Origin: Candidatus Gastranaerophilales bacterium
Lineage (GTDB): Bacteria > Cyanobacteriota > Vampirovibrionia > Gastranaerophilales > Gastranaerophilaceae
Assembly (NCBI GenBank): GCA_944326525.1
Contig: CALVEG010000001.1
Location: 248,001 to 312,000 of the forward strand
DNA: 64,000 nucleotides
Direction: 5' to 3'
Position 1 is the first letter of the stretch, and each line of letters opens with the position of its first letter. A model generated the notes under the pieces. That model saw only the letters and a list, made by a program, of their open reading frames with translations. It ran no database searches and had not been told where the DNA came from. Of the stretch, positions 32,879-42,525 are shown one piece after another. Position numbers and translations under genes: made by a program.

Positions 32879-33313
32879 ATGAAAATTTTAGTAATAAACG
32901 GTCCGAATATGAATATGTTGGGAATTAGGGAGCCGGAAAAGTATGGATCCATGACTTTAAAGGATTTGGAAAAAGAGATTTATGCTTACTCTTTTGAACT
33001 CGGAATTGATATAGAGACTTTTCAAAGTAATCACGAAGGCGAAATTGTTGAAAAAATTCAACAAGCACATAAAGATGTTTCAGGAATAGTTCTAAATGCC
33101 GCAGCCTACACTCATACAAGTGTAGCGATAAGAGATGCTATTTCGGCGGTAAATATTCCGACAGTAGAAGTGCATATGACAAATATTCATTCAAGAGAAG
33201 ATTTTAGACAAAAATCTTTAATAGCCGGAGTTTGCAAAGGGCAGATTTCAGGATTTGGTGCAGATAGTTATAAACTTGCTATAGAAGCACTGTGTTTAAT
33301 GTTAAAGAAATAG
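32879..33313 (+). CDS. aroQ: 3-dehydroquinate dehydratase, type II
   Basis: 144 residues. The type II signatures are present: [18 protein letters not shown] with the catalytic Tyr at the following [33 protein letters not shown], and [15 protein letters not shown] with the catalytic His. It carries out the third shikimate step, dehydroquinate to 3-dehydroshikimate. GAGGAGCAGGC before the ATG is a clear ribosome site. It stands alone; other aro genes are not in the window. It is convergent with the small minus-strand gene, 8 nt away. Confidence 0.93.
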   Translation: MKILVINGPNMNMLGIREPEKYGSMTLKDLEKEIYAYSFELGIDIETFQSNHEGEIVEKIQQAHKDVSGIVLNAAAYTHTSVAIRDAISAVNIPTVEVHMTNIHSREDFRQKSLIAGVCKGQISGFGADSYKLAIEALCLMLKK

Positions 33314-33321
33314 TTTATGGA

Positions 33322-33654
33322 CTAATCTTTAAACTCATTTACAAACCCATCCATAAGCTTTGCAGCTTCTTCATATCCGTATTGATTTTCAGCGATATCA
33401 AAGAAGTTGTTTGCTTTTTCACAGAACTCAGGGTTTTTCATTAAAAATTGAAGATCTTTATCAATGGCATTACCTGTAAAAACAAGAGAACGACCTGTGA
33501 TAGCAGAAGGCATTTGAGAAAGATCCTGCAATTCTTTTTGAGTAGTTGCTTCAGGCTGGACTTCAGCAGAAGCAGGTTGATTTTCTTTTTGCGGATCAAA
33601 CTTTTGAATACCTGAAAAATTCAGACTGTTGGAATTGTTGTTGATTTCTCTCAT
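33322..33654 (-). CDS. Small lineage-style protein of unknown function
   Basis: 110 residues. Disordered N terminus (MREINNNSNSLNFSGIQKFD) followed by Gln/Glu/Ala-rich linker and a helical C-terminal part (LQFLMKNPEFCEKANNFF, then YGYEEAAKLMDGFVNEF). No signal peptide or TM. The short N-terminal motif L-N-F-S-G recalls other unassigned proteins of this lineage. AAAGGATGTGAACT precedes the ATG. Function unknown. Confidence 0.6.
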   Translation of the reverse strand: MREINNNSNSLNFSGIQKFDPQKENQPASAEVQPEATTQKELQDLSQMPSAITGRSLVFTGNAIDKDLQFLMKNPEFCEKANNFFDIAENQYGYEEAAKLMDGFVNEFKD

Positions 33655-33921
33655 AGTTCACATCCTTTACTTACTGGAGTTTACTACATACGCTAATTTG
33701 CTTGCCTTATAAAACACAGGGCGATTTTACAGCATTTTACACTTAAATATCTTCATTACTATTTCTGTAAATTTCACTCGCGCTTTTTTGCTTTAAAACT
33801 CAAAAAAGATTTTTTTTGCTATTTTTTATAAAAAAAATTACAAAAATTAATATTTTCAAAAATTAAAGCAAAAATTTTTATGTTATCATTTATTATATAA
33901 TAAAATAGGATCTAAGGCAAT

Positions 33922-35055
33922 ATGAATTTTACTAATCTATTCAGTGGATTTAATTTTAAAGAAATGTTAAAGCATCTGCCGGATGCTGTATTATTACTGG
34001 ATAGTAATGGGCGTATTGTTTGGGCAAACCGTGAAGCTGAGTTTCTTTTTGAGATAGATACTACAGAAGAAGCGGATTATTATTTTGATGATTTTGTAAA
34101 TAAGGGTTTTGAGTTGGCAAGTCAATCTGCCTCTAAGCACGTTCCGGTAATTGCCGGAGCTTCGGTAGGGGAGAATAATGAATTTTTTATAGAATTGAAT
34201 TCTTCTCAATATGAGGATCAGTTTTTAGTAACGATCAGAGATGTAACAGCTATGACAAAAGTACTTGCTAATGCTGAAAAAACAGGCAAGTTGAATAAAG
34301 ATAAAAATTTGATGTTAACAAGGCTTGCAAATGATTTTAAATCTCCGCTTCAGTCTATTATAGGATTTTCTAATGCTTTAAGTGACGGTTTGGGTGGCGA
34401 AATTTCCGAAAAACAAGATAAATATGTTAAAATTATTGGAAAAAATGCTTCAGAACTTTTGTATTTTATGGACAAGTTTTTTGAATTTTCCAAAGCTGAG
34501 TCAAATCTTGTTAAATTTGACTTGAAAACATTTGACGCGGTTAACGCTGTTCAGGAAGTTATAAGATCATTTGATAGTATTATCTCCGGCAAGAAAGTAT
34601 CAATAAATTTGGAATATGATGAATTGGCGTCCAAGACTGTGACAACTGATGATAGTGTGTTGAAGACCGCGATAAAAAATATTTTGGATGTCTCTTTAAA
34701 AATGACAGAAATAGGTGCAATTACGGTTTCTTTGTTTAATCCTGATATGGAAAATGTTATAAAACGCGGGGTTAAAGTTATTAATCAAGAAGACAACAGA
34801 GCATACTTGCAAATATCAATAAAAGATACAGGAACCGGATTCAAAGAAACTGATTTAGAAGGCTTATTTGAGCCATATTCACAACTGGAAAAAATAAATA
34901 AGAAGAATTTTATTCGTTCCATAGTTTTGAGTACCGTAAGAACTTTGGTAGACAGACTTCATGGAACTATATGGGTTGAAACTGAAATAATGAAAGGAAC
35001 TACATTCAACATAATTTTGCCTGTAGAAAAAGGGATTATATTAGAAGATGAGTAG
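33922..35055 (+). CDS. PAS-domain histidine-kinase-like protein lacking its phospho-acceptor His (predicted pseudokinase)
   Basis: 377 residues, no TM helix. A PAS domain (about 14-112, LPDAVLLLDSNGRIVWANREA) is followed by a HisKA-like helix pair. The expected H-E-x-R-T-P-L reads N137-D-F-K-S-P-L, so the phosphorylated His is Asn. In the ATP-binding domain the N-box reads N-I-L-D-V-S-L-K-M-T, with Val at the metal-binding Asn (257). The D-T-G-T-G-F G1 box remains (302), while the second Gly-rich loop is lost before TLVDRLHGTIWVETE. It likely senses and signals by binding rather than autophosphorylation. Its last 8 nt overlap the ABC ATPase gene. Confidence 0.72.
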   Translation: MNFTNLFSGFNFKEMLKHLPDAVLLLDSNGRIVWANREAEFLFEIDTTEEADYYFDDFVNKGFELASQSASKHVPVIAGASVGENNEFFIELNSSQYEDQFLVTIRDVTAMTKVLANAEKTGKLNKDKNLMLTRLANDFKSPLQSIIGFSNALSDGLGGEISEKQDKYVKIIGKNASELLYFMDKFFEFSKAESNLVKFDLKTFDAVNAVQEVIRSFDSIISGKKVSINLEYDELASKTVTTDDSVLKTAIKNILDVSLKMTEIGAITVSLFNPDMENVIKRGVKVINQEDNRAYLQISIKDTGTGFKETDLEGLFEPYSQLEKINKKNFIRSIVLSTVRTLVDRLHGTIWVETEIMKGTTFNIILPVEKGIILEDE

Positions 35056-36088
35056 CGTAATATTAAAAGGTGTCTGTAAAAAATACGACAGTAAAGTCGT
35101 AATAGACGATATTGATTTAGAAATAAAAGATAAAGAGTTTATGGTATTGGTAGGAGCTTCTGGGTGCGGGAAGTCAACAATTTTAAGGATGATAGCAGGT
35201 CTGGAAGAAATTTCCGGCGGAGATATTTATATAGGGGATAAAAAAGTCAATGATATTCCTCCAAAGGATCGTGATATAGCATTTGTTTTTCAAAGTTATG
35301 CTTTATATCCTCATATGACGGTCAGGGAAAATATTGCATTTGGGCTTAAGATGCGCAAAATTGATAAGGCTACTATAGAAAAAAAAGTGCAGGAAGCTGC
35401 AGAAATATTAGATTTGACGGAATATCTGGATAGAAAACCAAAACAGTTATCAGGCGGACAGCGCCAGAGGGTTGCATTAGGGCGCGCAATTGTAAGAAAT
35501 CCGAAAGTGTTTTTGATGGATGAACCTCTTTCAAATTTAGATGCAAAACTGAGAGTTCAGATGAGAGCAGAAATTAAGAAGCTTCATGAAAAACTTCAGA
35601 CTACTTTTATTTATGTAACTCATGATCAGACAGAGGCTCTTACTATGGGGGACAGAATTGTAGTTCTTGATAAAGGTAAAATTCAGCAAGTAGCACCTCC
35701 TGAAGAAATTTACAATAATCCTGCAAATACTTTTGTTGCAGGGTTTGTCGGTTCTCCGCAGATGAATTTTATCACAGCTGATATTGTTGACGGTTGTGCA
35801 GAATTTGACGGGCATAGGGTAAAAATTAACGGGTTTCCGGCTGAAGGAAAAGTTATTTTAGGAATTCGTCCTGAAAAGATGGTTTGTGAGGGCGACGTAA
35901 AGTTCTCGGCAAAAGTCGATATGTATGAGCTTCTTGGAAGTGAAAAAATTGTTTATTTCAACATCGGAACTTCAAAATGCAGTGCAAAACTTCCGCCTGA
36001 TTACGAAATCGGTGAAAAAATAGAACTTAGTATGAAAGAAGAAGATATTTATTTGTTTAATTTTGATAATGGTAAAAGAATTAAATAA
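35048..36088 (+). CDS. ABC transporter ATP-binding protein of the MsmK/UgpC/MalK (CUT1 sugar) type
   Basis: 346 residues. Walker A GASGCGKST, Q-loop FVFQSYALYPHMTVREN, signature LSGGQRQRVALGRAI, Walker B VFLMDEPLSNLDAKL and H-loop THDQTEALTMGD are all intact. A C-terminal TOBE/OB regulatory domain follows (about 245-346, IRPEKMVCEG). Such ATPases often serve several sugar or polyol importers as a shared motor. No permease or binding-protein genes are adjacent, so it may work with unlinked ones. It overlaps the end of the kinase-like gene by 8 nt, so translation is probably coupled, and a regulatory contact between the two products is plausible. Confidence 0.9.
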   Translation: MSSVILKGVCKKYDSKVVIDDIDLEIKDKEFMVLVGASGCGKSTILRMIAGLEEISGGDIYIGDKKVNDIPPKDRDIAFVFQSYALYPHMTVRENIAFGLKMRKIDKATIEKKVQEAAEILDLTEYLDRKPKQLSGGQRQRVALGRAIVRNPKVFLMDEPLSNLDAKLRVQMRAEIKKLHEKLQTTFIYVTHDQTEALTMGDRIVVLDKGKIQQVAPPEEIYNNPANTFVAGFVGSPQMNFITADIVDGCAEFDGHRVKINGFPAEGKVILGIRPEKMVCEGDVKFSAKVDMYELLGSEKIVYFNIGTSKCSAKLPPDYEIGEKIELSMKEEDIYLFNFDNGKRIK

Positions 36089-36126
36089 TCTTTTTTGTTT
36101 TTATTGTAATAATAAAAGGTTGTTGA

Positions 36127-36300
36127 TTAGTTATTAGGGTTATCATCTTTTTCATTACAATTTTCAACCCAGATTACGGTTTTAACAACTGGGACTGCAA
36201 ACGGGTTTGACATAGAAAAATTCTTTTTCGCTTCACGTGTCAGGCGGTCGTAATATGAAATTTTTTCAGAGAGTTTTTTTGTATAGTTAAATAAATTCAT
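36127..36300 (-). CDS. Small protein, 57 residues, function unknown
   Basis: An open frame on the minus strand: MNLFNYTKKLSEKISYYDRL, then a basic segment and SNPFAVPVVKTVIWVENC, ending KDDNPNN. AAGGGG lies 9 nt before the ATG. It fills part of the 371-nt gap between the ABC ATPase gene and rubrerythrin. No domain recognised. Codon use looks ordinary, and the ribosome site and hydrophobic core (VVKTVIWV) support it as real. Confidence 0.55.
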   Translation of the reverse strand: MNLFNYTKKLSEKISYYDRLTREAKKNFSMSNPFAVPVVKTVIWVENCNEKDDNPNN

Positions 36301-36459
36301 ATAAAATTACCCCTTGTATAATTTATTATGTTTTTTTTACCTTTCGTTATAATCCCGAAAAAGTGTAATTTTTAATTCTAAAAATCAGCATGTCGGCTAA
36401 TCCTGTTTGTGAATTGTCTAAAATTATCCTGAAAATTATTATAAAAGCGGGAGGTTATT

Positions 36460-37038
36460 ATGAATTCAGAAAAATTAAAAGGTACAAAGACAGAACAAAA
36501 TTTAATTAATTCTTTTGCCGGAGAGTCGCAAGCACGAAATCGTTATACATATTTTGCAAAGCAGGCTAAAGAAGAAGGTTACGAGCAGATCGCGGAAATC
36601 TTCTTGATGACTGCCGAAAATGAAAAAGAACACGCTAAACTTTTTTATCAGCATATCGGAAACACTTTAGGCACTGTAACAGGCAGCTATCCTTTTGAGA
36701 TGGGCACAACGGAAGAAAATCTTGAAAGTGCCATAAACGGAGAGCATGAAGAGTGGTCGAAATTATATTTAGAAGCCGAAGAAATTGCAAAAGCAGAAGG
36801 TTTTGATGAGATCGCTGATACGTTTAGAAATGTTAGAAATTGTGAAGAACATCACGAAAACAGGTATAAAAAATTGTTAGAAAATATAAAAAATGATTTA
36901 GTGTTTAAAAAGGACAGTGAAACCGAATGGATGTGTCGAAAATGCGCATACTTGTATAAAGGCACAAAAGCTCCTGAAAAATGCCCAAATTGTCATCATC
37001 CAAGAGCTTATTTTGAAGTTTTATGTGAAAAATATTAA
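36460..37038 (+). CDS. rbr: Rubrerythrin
   Basis: 192 residues. The ferritin-like diiron domain has the ExxH pairs (FAGESQARNRY and ENEKEHAKLFYQHI, then EHEEWSKLYLEAEEIAKAE and NCEEHHENRY). The C-terminal rubredoxin-like domain has MCRKCAYLYKG and CPNCHHPRAYFEVL, binding one Fe. Rubrerythrin reduces hydrogen peroxide in anaerobes and microaerophiles. GGGAGGTTATT precedes the ATG. This supports an anaerobic lifestyle; no electron donor gene is adjacent, though a ferredoxin is encoded 10 kb away. Confidence 0.95.
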   Translation: MNSEKLKGTKTEQNLINSFAGESQARNRYTYFAKQAKEEGYEQIAEIFLMTAENEKEHAKLFYQHIGNTLGTVTGSYPFEMGTTEENLESAINGEHEEWSKLYLEAEEIAKAEGFDEIADTFRNVRNCEEHHENRYKKLLENIKNDLVFKKDSETEWMCRKCAYLYKGTKAPEKCPNCHHPRAYFEVLCEKY

Positions 37039-37066
37039 TTAACAAATAAAATATAACGGATTTAAA

Positions 37067-37100
37067 AACAGGAGTGTTTTAATTTTAAAAGGCTCCTGTT
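37067..37100 (+). terminator. Intrinsic terminator after rubrerythrin
   Basis: AACAGGAG pairs with CTCCTGTT (8 bp) across an 18-nt AT-rich loop that itself contains TTTTAA/TTAAAA pairing. Downstream sequence is only moderately T-rich. Confidence 0.6.
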
Positions 37101-37134
37101 CTATTAATTTATGTTTGTTTAGGGCTGTTTGTAC

Positions 37135-37163
37135 TTCACAAAAAGAGGTATTTGTCGTATAAT
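37135..37163 (+). promoter_or_regulatory. Promoter of the AsmA/TamB-like gene
   Basis: TTCACA (37135-37140), 17-nt spacer, TATAAT (37158-37163). The TATAAT ends 11 nt before the ATG, leaving at most about 5 nt of leader. Confidence 0.65.
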
Positions 37164-37174
37164 ACAGGAAACCA

Positions 37175-40100
37175 ATGAAAAATAATAAGAAAATTTTTAT
37201 AAGCCTTTTGGCAGCGACAGTATTATACGGGGGATATTATTGGGGAATTCCTGCAATTTTGAATCGCCCTGATAGTGTAGATTTTTTGAGATCTTACATT
37301 AAAAAAGAATACGGCTTTGAAACTTTGATTAAGAACCCTAAAGTTAAAATGGGATATCTTCCGGCGGTTTGGGTTAAAGCTGATAATTTTTCGATATTAA
37401 ATAATGATGGTTCGGAAGCTTTAAATTTAGAAGGAGTAAATACCAGAATAAAGCTCCTTCCATTGATGTTTAGCAAAGCTGAAGTAAGCCATTTTAGCGC
37501 AGATTTGTTGGCTGTAAATCTCGTATTTGATAAGAATTCTTGTTTGAAATTAGGTCAATATCCGATATTGGGTATGTCAAAATCAAAAATAACACTTAAT
37601 AAAGCAGTGTTGAATTTAAAGAGATACAATATTACCCTCAAAGATGAAATAGTTAATAAAAATATAATTTTGAATGGGCAGGATTTTAGGTTGTACGATT
37701 TTACGAATGATCAAAGAGTGAAATTTACAACCAAAAGCGGTCTTCTTGTCGGGGACAAATCAGCCTTGATTGATTTGGATATAGATGTAAAACTTCCGAT
37801 CGAAAAAATTACAGAAGATAAGGTTTGGATAAATGGTAAAATTGAAAATCTTAATCTTGCAGATTTTTCGACTTATGTAAAATACTTGTCAGGAAACAAG
37901 TTTGAAAAACTATCAGGTATTGTTAACTTGGATTTGGCAACTATAGAAAATCAAGCAGGACATAAAGAAATCAAAGGAACAATAAATGTTGATAATTTGG
38001 GCTTAATGCAAAAAGATATTGCTTCTTCGATTTATTGTAAAGATAAAATTGAAGTAAATACATCTTTGAATATAATAAAAAATGGTATTTCATTGAATGA
38101 GTTAAAAATTCTTTCAAAAGGGATAGACAGTTATATAACAGGTAGTGTATCAAAATTAGATACCAAAAAGCCGAAAGTTGATTTAAAAATAGCTCTGAAT
38201 AAGTCGAGAATGGAGAAGTTAATAAACCTTTTGCCTGGTGAAGAAAACTTAGTTCCGGGAGTCGATCTGTATAAGTTGAAAAAATATCCTTATTATGGTG
38301 ATATTTTGGGGAATTTGGAGGTTAAAGGTGATGTATTAGAGCCATCAGTAAATGGAAATATTTTATCAACTGAAGGTTATTTAATAACTCCAATTTCAGC
38401 TGAAACTCCAAAGGCAACAGTGAAACTTCACTTTGAAGGGACAAAAGCTGCACTTGACGCTACAGTTCCTGCAAGTCCTTCTCAAACGGTTTTTGTTAAG
38501 GGCGGATTTAATTTATACAATGAAAGATCCGCAGATTTAAAAATTACAAGTACTCAGAGGGTAGATCTTAAAACTGCGCAGAAGGTGTTAAATCCGCTTC
38601 ATGAAATTTTAAAATTTGATTTAGGTCCTGTTCCAATAATGGATATTAGAGGAAAAGGTAATATTGATTTGCATGTTGTTGGAAATGTAAAGGATCCTCA
38701 TGCGTGGGGTGTTTTTAATTTTGAGGATACAACAGCGTCATTTCTTGATATTCATAATATGACACTTACAAACGGTAAAGGATCATTAACTTTTGATGAT
38801 CAGAATACTCGTTTTAAAACTAATACGGCTTTGCTTTTCGGGCAGCCTGTTTCAGTTGATGGAACCTGTACACTTCTTGGAGTTTTAAATTTTAATGTGT
38901 CCGGGCTAAATCAAAATTCTGCAAATCTTCTGAAAATAATAAAAACGTCTCCAATGTTAAAAGATATTCAATTAATGCTGCAACCTATAAGTGAAGCAAA
39001 AGGATTAACAAATTTGCAATTGAATTTGACAGGTCAAGTTACTGATGTTAATGATGTAGTTTTTAATAAGAATATTTTTGCAAAAGGGAAAGTTGAGTTT
39101 TTAGAAAATGTTGTTAAAATATCCGGTGTAGCTTCTGATTTCAATAAGGTTAACGGATACGTAAATTTTGAAAACCTGAATGCGGATTTTAAATTATCAT
39201 TAATTACAGGTAACTCCAATTTAAGAACATCCGGGAGTATAAAGGATAATAATTTAGATGTAAATTTTTTGTCTGATAAATTTACGCTTGCAGATGCGGC
39301 AAGACTTGCAAATAATAGTAACAAAAAAATTCCTTTTGCAAAGGACTTGTCTACTATTAGCACAAGCTTTATTGGAGATTATAAAGGTTCTGCAGATGTT
39401 ATAGACATAAATAGACTTGATGTAAGGGGTAAGATTTATCCGAACAAAGGCAGTAAAAGTTCAATAATCACTGATGGCGGATCATTTACGCTTAAAAATT
39501 CACATTTGAAATTATCTCCTATTCAAGGGACTTTCAAAAAAAATCCTTATATTTTGACGGCTGATATAACAAATGTTATGAGCAAAAAGCAAGATATAAA
39601 CGGATATTTTTCAATGTCCAATTTTAATTTGGCAAATCTTTATAATTTAAAATCATTAGATATTTTCCCTTCAAATATAAATCCTGATGATTTTAGGGGA
39701 ATGAAAGGGATTTTGGATATAACTGCAAGAATGCGGCATAATAATCTTTCATTATTTACAAGATTGGATGATACAGAGTTTGTATATGTTCCGAAGCACT
39801 TAAAAGTGAAATTTAACAGCGGTAATATCCATATAAAAAATAATGTGCTTGCTCTGAATAAGATAAATGCGTTTGTTGGCGAGATGCCTGTTTTTGCGGA
39901 TGGAAAGATTCTTAATTTTTATTCAAATCCTGATGTGGATTTGTATGTTAACGCAAAGCCGACGCAGGAGTTTTTTGATCAGTTTTTTAATAACAAAGCT
40001 GTTTACCCGATAAAAATTAAAGGGGATTTGAATATGACTTCAAAACTCAGCGGTACAATTAAAAAAATGCATACAAAGACAAATGTTAAAATAGATGAAA

Positions 40101-41620
40101 ATTCTAATATTTATTATATGGGCGCGACGATTGGAGATGCGGCAAATGCGGTAGAACTTTATTTAGACGGAATTTATTCTCCATCTGGTATTCAAGTAAA
40201 TGATTTTAAATATGATAAAGTAATTGCTTCTCAAAATAATAAAAAATTCTCAAATACACAATTAAAGTCAAATGGAACAGTAGAATTTCTTGCAAATAAC
40301 AATTTAAGATTTAGAAATTTTCGGGTAAAAACCGAGAATCCTACAGATGCAAAAGTTTTCAATATAATATTCAGAAAACCGTTTATGAAACAAGGTATTT
40401 TTACATCAGACCTTTTGATTAACGGAACTACGTTAGCACCAAAAATATACGGGAAATTAGACATAAACAGTATAGATATTCCGTTTTTTGATTCAAAGAT
40501 AAATGATATAAGCTTAGATTTCAAGCCTGATAAAATTTATATAAAATCAAAAGGCGTAGTACTTACAAATCGTGTGGACGTAACATCGGAAATGAAGAAT
40601 AATCTTACTCCGCCATACCGTATTGATAATATAAAAGTCAGACTTAACGATTTGAATATCAACAAAATAACAGATGCGATAAGAGATTACGAGAGTGATT
40701 TGTATCATGCAAAACCTGCAACAGCTTCAGCAGATAATTTTGATTTGTCACAAATAATAATCAAAAATGCGCAGATAAATGCGGATAATGTAAAAATAAA
40801 GAACATAAATGCAGAAGATTTTTCAACAAACTTTAGTTTTAATGAAAAAATGCTTTTAGATATTAAGGATTTCAGTTTCAAACTGGCAGAAGGTTTAGTT
40901 ACAGGTTCTATAAAGTACGATTTCCCAACCGGAAAGGCAAATATGTTGATGCACATGAAAGATGCAAATGCTCAAATTATGGCAGAAACATTATTTGAAC
41001 TTCATAATCAAGTATACGGCTCTGTTACTGGAGATGTTGAGCTTGGTTGTAATGCCAAAACGGCAGAATCTTGTACAAGTACTCTTGAAGGTAAGGCCTT
41101 TTTCAACATAGCAAACGGAAGAATGCCGAAACTCGGTTCTTTGGAATATCTGTTGAAAGCCGGAAATCTTTTGCAAGGTGGTTTAACCGGTTTGTCTATA
41201 AATAGTATAATAGACCTAATTACCCCACTAAAAACCGGAGATTTTGAAAGTATAAGCGGAGATATGACAATATTAAACGGTATTGCTCAAAGTATCAATG
41301 TTTATTCAAGCGGAAAAGATTTGAATATGTATTTAAATGGAACTTACAATATATCTAACGCAAACGCGGATATGCAAGTTTACGGTTCACTTTCAAACAA
41401 TATTACAAGCGTATTTGGTAAGCTTAAAAATATGTCCTTAAATACATTGTTAAATACTATTCCTGGGATAAATAAAACAGAACTTGATCCTATGGAAATG
41501 GATGGTATCAATAAAATTCCAAACATCGAAAACCAAAATATTTATAGGATTTTTCAAGCCGAAATATTTGGTAATATTGACGGAAATAACTACGTAAGAA
41601 GCTTTAAATGGATAAAATAG
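37175..41620 (+). CDS. AsmA/TamB-like envelope protein (1481 residues)
   Basis: The largest gene in the window. One N-terminal TM helix (about 5-26, FISLLAATVLYGGYYWGI) anchors a very long periplasmic part made of beta-strand repeats with recurrent D-x-x-x-x-x-G-x-I and G-x-V-E-F-L patterns (such as VKGDVLEPSVNGNILS and ANGTVEFLANNNLRFRNF), the AsmA/TamB/YhdP beta-taco style. The end (about 1370-1450, TGDFESISGDMTILNGIAQ) matches the AsmA C-terminal repeat. Such proteins bridge the periplasm and move phospholipids to the outer membrane or assist in its assembly. No tamA or bamA gene is adjacent. The start is near-leaderless. A terminator overlaps the stop codon. Confidence 0.8.
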   Translation: MKNNKKIFISLLAATVLYGGYYWGIPAILNRPDSVDFLRSYIKKEYGFETLIKNPKVKMGYLPAVWVKADNFSILNNDGSEALNLEGVNTRIKLLPLMFSKAEVSHFSADLLAVNLVFDKNSCLKLGQYPILGMSKSKITLNKAVLNLKRYNITLKDEIVNKNIILNGQDFRLYDFTNDQRVKFTTKSGLLVGDKSALIDLDIDVKLPIEKITEDKVWINGKIENLNLADFSTYVKYLSGNKFEKLSGIVNLDLATIENQAGHKEIKGTINVDNLGLMQKDIASSIYCKDKIEVNTSLNIIKNGISLNELKILSKGIDSYITGSVSKLDTKKPKVDLKIALNKSRMEKLINLLPGEENLVPGVDLYKLKKYPYYGDILGNLEVKGDVLEPSVNGNILSTEGYLITPISAETPKATVKLHFEGTKAALDATVPASPSQTVFVKGGFNLYNERSADLKITSTQRVDLKTAQKVLNPLHEILKFDLGPVPIMDIRGKGNIDLHVVGNVKDPHAWGVFNFEDTTASFLDIHNMTLTNGKGSLTFDDQNTRFKTNTALLFGQPVSVDGTCTLLGVLNFNVSGLNQNSANLLKIIKTSPMLKDIQLMLQPISEAKGLTNLQLNLTGQVTDVNDVVFNKNIFAKGKVEFLENVVKISGVASDFNKVNGYVNFENLNADFKLSLITGNSNLRTSGSIKDNNLDVNFLSDKFTLADAARLANNSNKKIPFAKDLSTISTSFIGDYKGSADVIDINRLDVRGKIYPNKGSKSSIITDGGSFTLKNSHLKLSPIQGTFKKNPYILTADITNVMSKKQDINGYFSMSNFNLANLYNLKSLDIFPSNINPDDFRGMKGILDITARMRHNNLSLFTRLDDTEFVYVPKHLKVKFNSGNIHIKNNVLALNKINAFVGEMPVFADGKILNFYSNPDVDLYVNAKPTQEFFDQFFNNKAVYPIKIKGDLNMTSKLSGTIKKMHTKTNVKIDENSNIYYMGATIGDAANAVELYLDGIYSPSGIQVNDFKYDKVIASQNNKKFSNTQLKSNGTVEFLANNNLRFRNFRVKTENPTDAKVFNIIFRKPFMKQGIFTSDLLINGTTLAPKIYGKLDINSIDIPFFDSKINDISLDFKPDKIYIKSKGVVLTNRVDVTSEMKNNLTPPYRIDNIKVRLNDLNINKITDAIRDYESDLYHAKPATASADNFDLSQIIIKNAQINADNVKIKNINAEDFSTNFSFNEKMLLDIKDFSFKLAEGLVTGSIKYDFPTGKANMLMHMKDANAQIMAETLFELHNQVYGSVTGDVELGCNAKTAESCTSTLEGKAFFNIANGRMPKLGSLEYLLKAGNLLQGGLTGLSINSIIDLITPLKTGDFESISGDMTILNGIAQSINVYSSGKDLNMYLNGTYNISNANADMQVYGSLSNNITSVFGKLKNMSLNTLLNTIPGINKTELDPMEMDGINKIPNIENQNIYRIFQAEIFGNIDGNNYVRSFKWIK

Positions 41621-41642
41621 TATAAGCAATTTTATCCGTTTT
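41610..41642 (+). terminator. Intrinsic terminator overlapping the stop of the AsmA-like gene
   Basis: GGATAAAAT (41610-41618) pairs perfectly with ATTTTATCC (41629-41637), then GTTTTT. The left arm contains the last codon (AAA) of the gene. Confidence 0.75.
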
Positions 41643-41658
41643 TGATTTTAAAATAAGA

Positions 41659-42438
41659 CTACTTGATTTCCTGCTGATAAGCCCAAGCTGAATGGTTGTG
41701 AATACTTTCAAAAGCTTCGCATTCAACTTCAAATTCTTTTACGATTTCATTATTGCGAAGTTTGACAACAACATCTCTTAAAACATCTTCAACGAATTTA
41801 GGATTAGAATAAGCTTTTTCAGTCACAAATTTTTCATCTTCACGTTTCAAAAGCGGGTAAACAGGGCAGCTTGCACAAGCTTCAACCATATCAATCAAGT
41901 CTTCAAGCCAAATATGCTTATCCTCATCATAAGAAACTCTAACCCTGATGAAAGCTCTTTGATTGTGCGCCCCGTTATCGGAAATCTCTTTAGAACAAGG
42001 ACAAAGAGTAGTTACAGGCACCTCAGCCCCTAAAATGAATTTGTAATTGCCATTTTCTATTATTCCTTTAAAAATGCACTCGTAACTCATAGGGGACGAC
42101 AGTTTTGTAACAGGTGATAACTTGTCAATAAAATAAGTAAATTTAAACTCTAATTCGCCGCTTTTTGCTTCCAATCTGCGTATAATCTCTTCCAAGCAGC
42201 CTTTAATATCAACCCCAAGAAGGTTTTTGTTTCTCCACTCGGTTAAAACCTCTACAAATCTGGACATGTGAGTGCCTTTGTAATCTCTTGGTAATGAAAC
42301 ATTAACCTTGGCTCTGGCGCATACAACCTGATTGGAGTTGTTTTTTCTTTGAATTATAAGCGGCAGTTCAAGATGCTTGATGCCAACTTTTTGTATATCA
42401 ACGTTTCTTTCGTCCTTTAAGTTTTGAATGTCTTTCAT
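41659..42438 (-). CDS. folE2: GTP cyclohydrolase IB (FolE2)
   Basis: 259 residues. The family core is intact: PCSKEISDNGAHNQRAFIRV with the metal-binding Cys and active-site residues, CASCPVYPLLKREDEKFVTE, and VECEAFESIHNHSAWAY near the C terminus. It opens GTP to 7,8-dihydroneopterin triphosphate for folate and/or queuosine precursor supply; unlike FolE it is not strictly zinc-dependent. A weak ribosome site (GAAAGAAAATT) precedes the ATG. queF is in the same window but 22 kb away. Confidence 0.9.
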   Translation of the reverse strand: MKDIQNLKDERNVDIQKVGIKHLELPLIIQRKNNSNQVVCARAKVNVSLPRDYKGTHMSRFVEVLTEWRNKNLLGVDIKGCLEEIIRRLEAKSGELEFKFTYFIDKLSPVTKLSSPMSYECIFKGIIENGNYKFILGAEVPVTTLCPCSKEISDNGAHNQRAFIRVRVSYDEDKHIWLEDLIDMVEACASCPVYPLLKREDEKFVTEKAYSNPKFVEDVLRDVVVKLRNNEIVKEFEVECEAFESIHNHSAWAYQQEIK

Positions 42439-42525
42439 AATTTTCTTTCAAATGTTAATTTTTGTTAAATTAAATCACAAAAAATAGCAATTTTTTGGGA
42501 ATAAGATACTTATTATAAATATAAA

